NCBI GenBank assembly: GCA_002148405.1
Contig: MUGG01000169.1
Location: 62,024-126,023 of the forward strand
Source: Alkalinema sp. CACIAM 70d
Lineage (GTDB): Bacteria; Cyanobacteriota; Cyanobacteriia; Leptolyngbyales; Leptolyngbyaceae
Length of the DNA stretch: 64,000 nucleotides
Reading direction: 5' to 3'
Made by a program: the position numbers and the translations under genes. This document shows, piece after piece, positions 8,588-17,259 of the stretch; the stretch's first letter is position 1, and every line of letters begins with the position of its first letter. The notes below the pieces were generated by a model, which saw nothing but the letters and a program-made list of their open reading frames with translations, was not told the DNA's origin and made no database searches.

Positions 8588-10159
8588 TTAACGAGCCAAG
8601 GCAGGTTCCTTAGTCGCTGGAGCGATCGGTGCGGTTAGGGCCTCTTCCAACGGTGCACGTCCTACCCGTTCCTCCAGAACCTTCATGACTTCCCGGCCAA
8701 AATCATTGGGATTGCGTTTCCAGGCTTGCAGACACACTTCCCCAAAGAAGGCTCCCAGGGGTTCCGGATTCCACAGCAGCTTGCGGGCATTCCAGGGCAT
8801 CTGGTTCATGGGATCGTAGCTGCGATCGACGATGTTGTTTTCAAAGGCATAGTCTTCTAGGTGCGTGTGGGGTTGCAGCCCAATAAAGAAAATCGCTGGT
8901 TCCACTTTATCCGCCCCAAAGACTTCCTCTAAGGCCCGGTGGTAGGCAATCGTCTGCCGTACCGTCTCAAAGGTTTCATCGATCACATTAAAGGAGTAGT
9001 TCACCGAAACCAGATCGTTGAACCCTGCCGCTTTGAGATCACGACAGTTCTGCAAAACCGTGCGCAGGTTATAGCCCATCCGCATCTTGCGCACCAACTC
9101 TTGGGATCCGCTGGTAATGCCGATCTCGAAATAGTTCATGCCCGTCTGAACCATGAGATCCGCAAGTTCCGGATCCAGATTGTCCGCTCGAATGTAGGCT
9201 GCCCAATGAATATCAGTCATGCCCGCAGCGATGATTTTCCGCAGCAATTCCTTGGCATCTTCCATGAACCGCCGTGCCGGAATGAACTGGGCATCGGTAA
9301 ACCAGAAGTTGCGAATGCCCCGATCGTAGAGTTGCTGCATTTCCCGCACCACTTCATCGGCGGGATTGATGCGCACCTGCTTACCTTCAATCACGGTGTA
9401 AACGCAGTAGCAGCAGTTGTGGGGACAACCCCGTTTGGTCTGCACACCGACATAGAAATCATCGGACTGGAAGTAATACTCAAACTCTGTCCAGATTTGT
9501 TCGATGTAGTCGTAGTTGCAGGCTGTTTTTTCGATCGCAGCGGGTTGCTCGTGGATCAGTCGCTGGCGGGGCTGTTCCATGCCTGCGATGTAGCACCGTT
9601 CCTGGGCAATGCTTTCCTTGCGAATCAGCTTTTCCAGCAGCGCTTCTCCCTCACCGACGGAAATAATGGTGCCCTTGGGAAGCTTATTCCCCAGTTGTTC
9701 ATAGAACACACTGACCGCGCCCCCCCCAACTACCGTCGTGACATCGGGTACGTACTGCTGTGCCCGCTTGATCCCGCGTTTAATCAGAGTCTGGTTACGC
9801 CACAGTTCTCCATAGTAGGAGGTCAGCATCCGCAGGCCCCCGATCGCCCCCCGCAGCTTGAGCAGCGGATTCAGCGAGTAGTAAAACTCGAAGGCATTTT
9901 GTAAGGGATTGCCCCCCCGTCCACCCACTGGCGCATAGATTTGGATATCCCGCCAGGAAAAGACTAGGAGATTGGGTTGGAACTCGTCGATCGCGGCTTC
10001 CGTAGCGCTGACATAGTCCAGCGGCGGCACCGTCCCTAAATCGAAGATTTTTTGTTCGATCCCAGGAAAAAGCTTATGGACGTGATCTGCCAAATAGACG
10101 ACCCCGATGGGGAAGATGGGGTTGCAGGGCAGCCGGACGTAGAGAATTCGAGCATCCAT
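8588..10159 (-). CDS. B12-binding domain radical SAM protein
   Basis: About 523 residues from the ATG at 10159; a GTG start 17 codons upstream is also open, but the B12-binding domain begins at once with MDARILYVRLP, so the shorter form is preferred. The N-terminal third looks like a cobalamin-binding Rossmann domain of the BchE/methyltransferase type. The middle has the radical SAM motif RGCPHNCCYCVY (CxxxCxxC), followed by GIRNFWFTDAQF and FEIGITSGSQE, characteristic of the partial TIM barrel. The protein resembles the cyanobacterial BchE-like group sometimes named oxidative cyclase homologues. Its substrate is not evident and it should not be called a cyclase. It is monocistronic and converges on the CPBP gene. 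Confidence 0.85.
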   Translation of the reverse strand: MDARILYVRLPCNPIFPIGVVYLADHVHKLFPGIEQKIFDLGTVPPLDYVSATEAAIDEFQPNLLVFSWRDIQIYAPVGGRGGNPLQNAFEFYYSLNPLLKLRGAIGGLRMLTSYYGELWRNQTLIKRGIKRAQQYVPDVTTVVGGGAVSVFYEQLGNKLPKGTIISVGEGEALLEKLIRKESIAQERCYIAGMEQPRQRLIHEQPAAIEKTACNYDYIEQIWTEFEYYFQSDDFYVGVQTKRGCPHNCCYCVYTVIEGKQVRINPADEVVREMQQLYDRGIRNFWFTDAQFIPARRFMEDAKELLRKIIAAGMTDIHWAAYIRADNLDPELADLMVQTGMNYFEIGITSGSQELVRKMRMGYNLRTVLQNCRDLKAAGFNDLVSVNYSFNVIDETFETVRQTIAYHRALEEVFGADKVEPAIFFIGLQPHTHLEDYAFENNIVDRSYDPMNQMPWNARKLLWNPEPLGAFFGEVCLQAWKRNPNDFGREVMKVLEERVGRAPLEEALTAPIAPATKEPALAR

Positions 10160-10576
10160 AGGAAATCCACAGGGCAAATTCAGGCGTGGGAATTGTGGGG
10201 ATCGGTTCACTCCACAACAAATCTGAAATGAACTTTCACATAACTTTACGATACCACCGGAACCTTGTCCCTGGTTGGATTTTCCAAGAATTTGCCAAGG
10301 CTCTCTAGGCTAAGGGCATTTGAGGCTTTACTTGCCGTCCCTCAGCACGTCTCAAGCGCTAGTCTCAAGCGCTATGGGAGAAGGGATCAGAAGGGGATCA
10401 GACAGTGGGTACCCGCGTCCCATCGCGTTTCTCATAATCCTTATTTTTCCATGAATAATTAATACAAATAAAAGATGGTAGTTGTCTTGACAGTTCCCTG
10501 GGATCGTGGGGTGTTAGTGTTCAAAGTGAGTTCAGTTTCGTTATCCTCACATCTGGGATGTCATCCTTAGGGCACT
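10160..10576. other. Divergent intergenic region between the radical SAM and DUF1830 genes
   Basis: It holds the promoters of both genes but no element I can place exactly. A direct repeat GTCTCAAGCGCTA occurs twice near 10350-10375. No reading frame here has a ribosome-binding site and protein-like composition. Confidence 0.4.
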
Positions 10577-10918
10577 ATGGCACAAATTTTTGATCCACTA
10601 CCGTCTGAAACGTCTGCTCGATTAGTCTGTTGCTATCTCAATGCCACCAGTCAGATTCAAGTTGTTCGCATTACCAACATTCCAAAGTGGTACTTTGAGC
10701 GTGTGGTTTTTCCAGGTCAGCGTTTAATGTTTGAAGCCTTGCCGGAAGCCCTGCTGGAGATCCATACGGGGATGATGGCCAGTGCAATTTTATCGGATAC
10801 GATCCCTTGCCATAAGCTTTGTGTGCAGGCGGCTCCCATGGTGCAAGTTATGCCGGATCAGGTGATTGAAGAACGAAATGAAGGATTTGTTCGGGCAAAT
10901 GCCGCGATCGCATCCTAG
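10577..10918 (+). CDS. DUF1830 domain protein
   Basis: A 113-residue soluble protein typical of the cyanobacterial DUF1830 family. The conserved core is CCYLNATSQIQVVRI, then WYFERVVFPGQRLMFEA, then a short EIHTGMM..I segment. The function of the family is not established. The ATG at 10577 directly precedes MAQIFDPLPS. No membrane segment or metal motif is visible apart from the paired cysteines near residue 18. It is monocistronic, with a strong terminator about 160 bases downstream. Confidence 0.85.
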   Translation: MAQIFDPLPSETSARLVCCYLNATSQIQVVRITNIPKWYFERVVFPGQRLMFEALPEALLEIHTGMMASAILSDTIPCHKLCVQAAPMVQVMPDQVIEERNEGFVRANAAIAS

Positions 10919-11080
10919 CCAATCTATAAAGGCTCATCTGGAGATCACCCCCCAGATAAGTCAACTAAACAGACGAGTCCAACGTAGACTCGTCATCGCT
11001 CAATAAGAGGCAAAGTTTAGAACGACTGAGTTTGACTATTTCGCTGTTTGACTATTCCGTTTAATTAATCAGTTTTGCAC

Positions 11081-11118
11081 AGCGGAGAAAGTTGCTAGTC
11101 ACTTTCTCCGCTTTTTTC
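11081..11118 (+). terminator. Rho-independent terminator after the DUF1830 gene
   Basis: A perfect 12-bp stem (AGCGGAGAAAGT at 11081-11092 with ACTTTCTCCGCT at 11101-11112) has an 8-nt loop and six T. A smaller GACGAGTC/GACTCGTC hairpin lies upstream near 10973-10995. Confidence 0.9.
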
Positions 11119-11178
11119 TTGATTTGAGCCAATTTTGGCACGCTTGATTTCTGGCTTGGCTCATAGCTCGAGATGAAC

Positions 11179-12909
11179 CTATGGCTTGTTTGTGTGCACC
11201 TCACCCTTCCACCAACGATCGTCTTGGATGAGGGTGTGTACAGTCCAGTCTTCAACCGTCTCTGGAAAATCTAAGCAGTAGTGGCCGCCGCGACTTTCGG
11301 TTCGAAAATAGGCACTGCGTAGAATTAGATCAGCGATCGTCAACAGATTCTGGAGTTCGCCCCACTGTCTCAATACGCTTTCCCCCTGTTCCTGATCTGC
11401 TAGAGCTAAGGTTTGCATAGAGTGAATCTGGCAGAGCGATCGACTAACTTCCAGAGCAGAAAATTCTGTTTGCCATTGCTGGATTTGAGTTAAGGCAGCT
11501 TCTAGCTGGGCGTGCTCTCGACAAATGCCTGCACTTTGCCAAACCAAGCGGGGCAACTCCAACCGAATTTTTTGGATCCAGTCCATATCAGTGGACGAAA
11601 TGGGTGAGAGGACGATCGGTGTAGGAGCATCCTCTGAATGAGTAACATTTTCTCCGGACACCTCAGGCTGGGACTCTGGAACAGCCCCAGAAGACTCCAC
11701 TCCAGGGGGGCTTACAGGGTCAAGCTGAGCCAGTTGCGCCCCAAAGACAATACATTCTAACAGCGAGTTACTGGCTAGCCGATTTGCCCCATGCACCCCC
11801 GTACTAGCCGTTTCACCCACTGCATAGAGTCCTGGAATGGAGGTGCGATTCATCGTATCTGCAAGGATTCCGCCCATCCAGTAATGCGCCGCTGGAGCCA
11901 CAGGAATAGGTTCCTGCAGAATATCAATCCCCCACTGTTGGCAAACTTGAATGATGTTAGGAAAGCGATGGTGAATACGATCGGGGGGAATGGGACGCAA
12001 ATCAAGCCAGACATGGGCACTGGCAGGATCCGTCTCTGTTTTTTGCAGATGACTGAAGATAGCGCGACTCACAACATCGCGAGGCGCTAATTCTCCCGCA
12101 GGATGGTAATCAAAGGCAAAGCGGCGTCCCGTCTTGTCAATCAAATGGGCTCCCTCTCCCCGAACGGCTTCGCTGATTAGAAATCGAGGAGCACCGGGTT
12201 GGGTCAGCGCAGTGGGGTGAAATTGGAAAAATTCTAGATCGCGGAGAATCGCTCCGGCACGGTGGGCGATCGCTACACCATCCCCCGTGCTGACCTTGGG
12301 ATTCGTGGTTTGGGCAAAGACTTGGCCACCCCCACCCGTTGCCAGCACAACCGCCTTGGCCGCCAGCCAGTGAATTTGCTTCTGATAGACCAAACAGACG
12401 CCCCGACATTGACCTGCTTCCATCCAGACATCCAGGACAAAAGCCGGAGAAAAGATCTGAATATTGTCACGAGCGAGAACATGATTTGCCAAGGTACTCA
12501 CTACTGCGCGGCCTGTCGTATCCGCAGCATGAAGGACTCGGCGGCGGGAATGGGCCGCTTCTAAGGTGAGGGCGAGGTGATCGTCTTGACGATCGAAGGC
12601 CACGCCAAGATCAACTAAATCATGGATACAGTCTGAAGCGTGTTCCACGAGAAACTTGACCGCATCGTAGTCGCAGAGTCCGCCCCCTGCTTTCAAGGTA
12701 TCAGCAATGTGAAGCTCGGTAGAATCTTCCGAAGAGACAACGGCAGCAATCCCCCCCTGAGCCCAATCACTGGCAGATCGGGACAACTTATCCTTGCTGA
12801 TTAATCCCACCTGCAAATGTTGCGGTAAGCATAATGCACTGTAAAGTCCTGCTGCCCCTGCACCCACCACCAAAATATCAAATTGCCCGTTCACCTTGTG
12901 CCCATCCAC
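11179..12909 (-). CDS. nadB: L-aspartate oxidase
   Basis: NadB oxidises L-aspartate to iminoaspartate, the first step of de novo NAD synthesis, using FAD. The 576-residue protein starts with the FAD-binding motif DILVVGAGAAGLYSA (near 11-25) and contains SASDWAQGGIAAV, RRRVLHAADTTG, the substrate-site block FQFHPTAL, and GGILADTMNRTSIPGLYAVGE, all typical of the fumarate reductase/NadB family. The long loop near 400-440 is rich in Pro, Ser and Glu and is probably a lineage-specific insertion before the helical C-terminal domain. The start appears to be GTG at 12909. No nadA or nadC lies nearby. Confidence 0.95.
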   Translation of the reverse strand: MDGHKVNGQFDILVVGAGAAGLYSALCLPQHLQVGLISKDKLSRSASDWAQGGIAAVVSSEDSTELHIADTLKAGGGLCDYDAVKFLVEHASDCIHDLVDLGVAFDRQDDHLALTLEAAHSRRRVLHAADTTGRAVVSTLANHVLARDNIQIFSPAFVLDVWMEAGQCRGVCLVYQKQIHWLAAKAVVLATGGGGQVFAQTTNPKVSTGDGVAIAHRAGAILRDLEFFQFHPTALTQPGAPRFLISEAVRGEGAHLIDKTGRRFAFDYHPAGELAPRDVVSRAIFSHLQKTETDPASAHVWLDLRPIPPDRIHHRFPNIIQVCQQWGIDILQEPIPVAPAAHYWMGGILADTMNRTSIPGLYAVGETASTGVHGANRLASNSLLECIVFGAQLAQLDPVSPPGVESSGAVPESQPEVSGENVTHSEDAPTPIVLSPISSTDMDWIQKIRLELPRLVWQSAGICREHAQLEAALTQIQQWQTEFSALEVSRSLCQIHSMQTLALADQEQGESVLRQWGELQNLLTIADLILRSAYFRTESRGGHYCLDFPETVEDWTVHTLIQDDRWWKGEVHTNKP

Positions 12910-13150
12910 GATCGGTCTCTCTCCTCGGTCGATTCAGTCGATGCGGTCATTGAGAACCATTTCAGGAATAAAAAACTCTCTGCAACACGAGCAGGTCGAG
13001 CACGGTGCAGAGAGCCATCAAAAGTTCAGTTTGATCCGTGACACAAAACTGGATGATTCCCTATCTGGAATCGTTGGAATTGAATCCTGGGAATTAGCTG
13101 CTAGTGCATGAGCCTACCCGATTCAAACCCAGTTCGTCCTCCAGCACAGC

Positions 13151-13591
13151 TTAGCGGTAGATCCCATTGTTGATGCGATCGTTCCCTTCCACCAGAGCGG
13201 AGTCCGGATCCGTCACTGTGAACTTGTCCAGATAGCCTTCTATCACGGACTTTTGTTCATTGGTCAGGCCAGGAATATTCAACACGTCATTCACCTGGGA
13301 ATAGGGTGCATTTTTGACGATGATACCTGCCAGTTTGGGATACATTCCCGGTAAGTCACGGAAGTAACGCACATTGGTATTATTCAAGTCCAACTTTTTG
13401 CCAAACTCCGTAGCTAACTTGTCGGACATCGCATTCCGGAGTTCTCCAGCTTCTGCAGCTAGAACAGGCGTGGATTGCATCCAGAAACCGCCACCCCAAC
13501 TAGCCGCCATTGCGCTTGGGACATTACCTAACCAACCGAGGCAGCCAACGATGATGCTAAGAACGGATAACCACCGAACAATACGCTTCAT
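13151..13591 (-). CDS. psbU: Photosystem II 12 kDa extrinsic protein PsbU
   Basis: PsbU sits on the lumenal face of photosystem II and stabilises the oxygen-evolving Mn cluster. From the ATG at 13591 the 146-residue precursor has a typical signal peptide (MKRIVRWLSVLSIIVGCLG...SAMAA) for export to the thylakoid lumen. The mature part carries the family signature: LDLNNTNVRYFRDLPGMYPKLAGIIVKNAPY and DVLNIPGLTNEQKSVI, a tandem helix-hairpin-helix-like fold. The ending NDRINNGIYR is also typical. A longer reading from 13612 adds seven residues without support. It is transcribed alone on the minus strand. Confidence 0.97.
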   Translation of the reverse strand: MKRIVRWLSVLSIIVGCLGWLGNVPSAMAASWGGGFWMQSTPVLAAEAGELRNAMSDKLATEFGKKLDLNNTNVRYFRDLPGMYPKLAGIIVKNAPYSQVNDVLNIPGLTNEQKSVIEGYLDKFTVTDPDSALVEGNDRINNGIYR

Positions 13592-13736
13592 GAATTTAAC
13601 CCTCCCACTCAAATCGAGCAGACTCTCTACACAGCTTTATTAGAGACTATCATCTCTCTGTTACGGTGTCGTTATCAAGTAGGGGAGAGTTCTCAGGATT
13701 CTTAACAATTGTTAGAACTGAGCCGTGAAGAACCCC

Positions 13737-14723
13737 TTAAGAACGGGGAGTGGCGGCCTGTCGGAGCAAAAATTCATTGACTTGCTGGAAGGATGCGGCA
13801 TAGGCGTTGGTTGGCTCGTCGTAGCCCTTCAGGTTAACCGTATGTTGTTTAAAAGGGTCACAGGCAATCAGCAACGGCACCATGTATTGATAGGTGGTTT
13901 CGCCGATCGCCACATCGCGGCCTATTTGCTTAGTAATGGTTTCTAGCCTAAAGGCCGCATTGACGGTATCGCCTAGGGCTGTATAGTCGGGCCGATCGCC
14001 AGACCCAGTGTTACCGACCATAGCATAGCCTGTGTTAATCCCTGCTCCAATGCGCAACGGGAAGGGGACAGGATAGATTTGGGAGAGTTCGTTGGTCATT
14101 TGGTGCAGTTCATCCACAGATTGCACCACTGAGAGCATTTCCTGGGGACTCACTTCTTGAGTACCATGGATCCAGACTGCCATAACGGCATCTCCAATAT
14201 ATTTATCCACCCAGCTACCATGGTTACGGATGATATCCCCTGCTCGTCGGAACCATTGACCAATCATTTCCGACAAGACCCCTTCATCCAATTGTCGGGT
14301 CAGAACCGTATAATCCCGAATATCAATTACCAGCACAGAAATTAGGCGACGCACATGCAAGGTTGCGGTAGCCGTAAATTCACGGGATTCGTCATCCTGT
14401 TCCAAATGGTGAGTAGGACAGTAAAATTCCAGTTCCGTTTGCCCAAAGGTTAAATGATCTCCATTGCGGAGCGTCACTGGAACACTGACTCGACGCCCAT
14501 TGACAAAGGATCCGTTACGACTCCCTAAATCAATCAAATAGATTTCGCCATTTTCCATACTTTGCAGCATGGCATGGTTCCGAGAAATCCAGCGATCGCC
14601 CAAAACGAAGTCATTTTCATCTCCTCGTCCGATCGTCCAGCAAGTTCCTTCATTTAACAGCCATAGCTGACTGCCTGATTCAGTTCGCAAAAGTAGGTGT
14701 GGAGCGGGTTGAACAGTAACCAC
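13737..14723 (-). CDS. FHA domain adenylate cyclase (class III)
   Basis: A 328-residue two-domain protein. The N-terminal FHA domain (about 15-100) has GRGDENDFVLGDRWISRNHA with the phosphothreonine-binding Arg and Ser-Arg-Asn-His, then GSRNGSFVNG. The C-terminal class III cyclase domain (about 125-300) has both metal aspartates (Asp134 in VIDIRDYT and Asp178 in DKYIGDAVMAVW), the adenine-selecting Lys174 and Asp246 (PDYTALGD), and the transition-state Asn255 and Arg259 (GDTVNAAFRLE). All catalytic positions are present, so an active ATP cyclase is likely. The FHA domain suggests that cAMP output or location is tied to a Ser/Thr kinase partner; none is encoded nearby. No membrane segment is visible. 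Confidence 0.92.
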   Translation of the reverse strand: MVTVQPAPHLLLRTESGSQLWLLNEGTCWTIGRGDENDFVLGDRWISRNHAMLQSMENGEIYLIDLGSRNGSFVNGRRVSVPVTLRNGDHLTFGQTELEFYCPTHHLEQDDESREFTATATLHVRRLISVLVIDIRDYTVLTRQLDEGVLSEMIGQWFRRAGDIIRNHGSWVDKYIGDAVMAVWIHGTQEVSPQEMLSVVQSVDELHQMTNELSQIYPVPFPLRIGAGINTGYAMVGNTGSGDRPDYTALGDTVNAAFRLETITKQIGRDVAIGETTYQYMVPLLIACDPFKQHTVNLKGYDEPTNAYAASFQQVNEFLLRQAATPRS

Positions 14724-15183
14724 AGGTGTGCGCCAAATAAGCCTTACAAAAAATTCTCACATCTGAGATTCCTTAGCATTAGAAAATCAAAGATGCGAGC
14801 AAACCTGGGAATTTTTAAAAATCCGTATCAATCCCAGAGTATTACAGGAATCCCAAATTACTTTAGGAATCCCAAATAATTACAGAAATTCCAGGTTGAA
14901 TCAAGCAACCCGGTCAATTTCAAAGACTCAACAGGAAAACCACCAGTGTGAGGAACAGGAAATCCTCAGACAACACAACTCGAGGACAGCACAACTCGAA
15001 GGCAGCGCAACGAGATAGCTCACTTGATTTAAAGAAATGGCTGGAAAGCAGTCATTCAAAATCACTTTTTTGAGTGAGTTGTAACATGAACCTCAAAGAT
15101 TGCCATCAACGAGAACAATCACAGAAAGTGCAGACATTTAATGCAGACACTTGATACTCATAACTTAATCTGATGATCCTACC
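14724..15183. other. Intergenic region upstream of the FHA cyclase, with short direct repeats
   Basis: Two families of imperfect direct repeats occur: GGAATCCCAAAT-like units around 14848-14895, and (G)ACA(A/G)C(A)CAACTCGA-like units around 14966-15012. The region contains the start-side DNA of the FHA cyclase gene and the end of the next gene on the same strand. No gene or terminator is clear. Confidence 0.45.
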
Positions 15184-15897
15184 TTACGCAAGTAAAGCAG
15201 CAACCCAAAATAGACCATCCACTAAAATTGTACTGATAACAGCTCCGCCAAAAGCTAACCAATGGAGTGAGGAACTGCGAATGGTTCGTAGGCCTATGGC
15301 CAACAGTAGTGCCCCTAACAAAATGACCCAAAGCTGTCCCCAGGGAGTACTCATTCGAGCCAGCGCGTCATGAAAAATTGCTTCAACCTCACTGGGCTCT
15401 TGCATCAGCTGTCGCCAAGCAGGAATCAGGTCAACTGCATAGAAGTATAAATCAGTAATCGCGGTTCCCAAAAGTGACCCGAGATAGAAAAGGTTACCGA
15501 TTTTACACCAGCCTCGGGCCAACCCCCACAGGGCGATCGGCAGCGCGATCGCTTCGACGGGTAAATGCAAGGTCGGCTCCCAGCGTAACCAGCCCCAATA
15601 CAGAGAACCCGCTAACCAAGTCCAAGTGAAGCCGGTCAGGAGTTCACCCCAAATCCGCGTTCTGGATTGTTGCGATAGGTAAATACTGAGCCAAGCCCAG
15701 ACGATCGTGCTAATAAGGCTAACCGCAGGCAACGATCGCACTAAAGGGGCTTGAAAAAAAACGGGGACTGAAATTAAAAAGACTGAACCTGCAATCACCC
15801 TCCAACGCTGGGATAATGAGAACTGAAAGAAAGGAGCACTGACAGGAGATTCAGTTGCTCGGGCAATGGTTTGGGGATCGCGAGGGTAAGTAATCAA
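15184..15897 (-). CDS. Polytopic membrane protein, DUF3120-like
   Basis: A 237-residue protein with about six hydrophobic stretches (near 32-50, 57-75, 87-105, 113-128, 138-155, 190-208 and a final one at 215-235). The layout and WLSIYLSQQSRTRIWGE, LPIALWGLARGWCKIGNLFYLGSLLGTAITDLYFY are as I know them from the cyanobacterial DUF3120 family, whose function is unknown. The only available start at the N-terminus is TTG at 15897. No catalytic motif is seen. It is transcribed toward the FHA cyclase gene, with a 460-base gap. Confidence 0.7.
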   Translation of the reverse strand: MITYPRDPQTIARATESPVSAPFFQFSLSQRWRVIAGSVFLISVPVFFQAPLVRSLPAVSLISTIVWAWLSIYLSQQSRTRIWGELLTGFTWTWLAGSLYWGWLRWEPTLHLPVEAIALPIALWGLARGWCKIGNLFYLGSLLGTAITDLYFYAVDLIPAWRQLMQEPSEVEAIFHDALARMSTPWGQLWVILLGALLLAIGLRTIRSSSLHWLAFGGAVISTILVDGLFWVAALLA

Positions 15898-16199
15898 CGG
15901 AATTCTGAAAAGCTGATTAATTTAGTTTACCTTCCTTAACAGTACCACACTCTTCGCAATCCCCTGTAGTTGACGAAGATAGGCCTTAACCTGGAGTTGC
16001 CCCTCAAGGCATTACAAATTCTTAATAAGCCTTCAGAGTTTGTTGCTGATTGTCGTGTTTTCTAGGTGTATAGATGGGGAGAAATGTTACGTAAAGTAAC
16101 TGGTTAAGCGCTGAGCCCTGACTAATCGTCATCTCTACGACATCCTTGAGTCACACAAATTTTGTCAAAATACAACAGCCCAGTAAGAAACCTAATGTT

Positions 16200-17132
16200 A
16201 TGAGTGGAATGCCCTTCGCAGGAATTGAGCCCATGCTGCTGGCAGAGGCAGGAGTCACGCCATTATTTCAAGCCTTCCAGGGCATTGTCTTGGGCATTGT
16301 GCAAGGGATTACAGAGTTTTTGCCAATTAGCAGCACTGCCCACTTGATTATTTTTCGGGATCTATTGGGATGGGAAGCCGTCAGTTGCGTAGACACCTTG
16401 GCCAGTATTCCGCCGGACTGTGTGCCGCGATCGGGCTGGAGTAAGGAAGCGATCGATGCCATTCAATTTGGCAGTGTAGTTGCTGTTTTAATTTATTTCT
16501 GGAAGGATTTTGATTTTTTAGTGCGGGGAGCTTGGCAGGCTTTTCAGCAGAAGGATTGGCGACGGGAAGAATGGCGGATTCTTTTGGGCATCGCGATCGG
16601 TACCATTCCTGCTCTATTGGGGGGATTGGTGCTGAAGATCTCAAAGGTAGAACTGGAAAGTCCAGTGATGATTGCCATCATGTCGATCATCATGTCGTTG
16701 TTACTGGGACTGGCGGAAAAAATCGGCAGTCGTAAGCGGAGATTTAGCCAACTCAAAACCAAGGATGGCGTTCTTGTAGGCTTGGGCCAGATGGTTGCGC
16801 TGTTACCCGGAGCTTCTCGATCGGGGTCGACGTTGACCACTGCTCTCTTGCTAGGACTGGAACGACAAACAGCAGCCCGATTTTCCTTTCTCCTCGGCTT
16901 TCCCACCTTAGCGATCGCGACCTTGGTACAGACCAAGGATGTTGTAAAGGAATCTGCCATGGCCTTACCTTTGCTAGTGGGAATTATTTCGGCCTTTATC
17001 TTTTCCTATTTATCGATCGCGTGGTTGCTGAAGTTTTTGCAGAAACAAAGTACTTGGGTCTTTGTCTGGTATCGTCTTGTTTTTGCGTCTTTTCTCTTTA
17101 CGTGCTTAGGCTTGGGCCTATTAAAGGGCTAG
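16200..17132 (+). CDS. uppP: Undecaprenyl-diphosphatase
   Basis: UppP (BacA) removes a phosphate from undecaprenyl pyrophosphate to regenerate the lipid carrier for peptidoglycan and surface glycans. About 310 residues from the ATG at 16200, with an open TTG 18 codons upstream. Family motifs are GIVQGITEFLPISSTAHLII (catalytic Glu and the SSTAH loop) and LPGASRSGSTLT (PGxSRSG phosphate-binding loop). About eight transmembrane helices follow. The region between (SCVDTLASIPPDCVPRSGWSKEAIDAIQFG) has a 15-20 residue insertion relative to E. coli UppP, as is common in cyanobacteria. A downstream ATG at 16233 is also possible. It is transcribed just ahead of the PDZ-radical SAM gene. Confidence 0.95.
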   Translation: MSGMPFAGIEPMLLAEAGVTPLFQAFQGIVLGIVQGITEFLPISSTAHLIIFRDLLGWEAVSCVDTLASIPPDCVPRSGWSKEAIDAIQFGSVVAVLIYFWKDFDFLVRGAWQAFQQKDWRREEWRILLGIAIGTIPALLGGLVLKISKVELESPVMIAIMSIIMSLLLGLAEKIGSRKRRFSQLKTKDGVLVGLGQMVALLPGASRSGSTLTTALLLGLERQTAARFSFLLGFPTLAIATLVQTKDVVKESAMALPLLVGIISAFIFSYLSIAWLLKFLQKQSTWVFVWYRLVFASFLFTCLGLGLLKG

Positions 17133-17259
17133 AAGCCTACGCTGAATGGAGAGGTTCACTAGATTGAATTGTTTCAGCCTTACCATCGGTCAGCCTTGAA
17201 AAGACACGGTAGACTGAAGAACGCAGCCCTTCAGTTTTGGTTCAGCAGCCGTTATTTCT

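Noticed and set aside
8269..8638. Short frames within the repeat element at 8286-8487
   Set aside because: Their peptides mirror the tandem duplication (INSWCGSINSWCGS) and they have no ribosome-binding sites.
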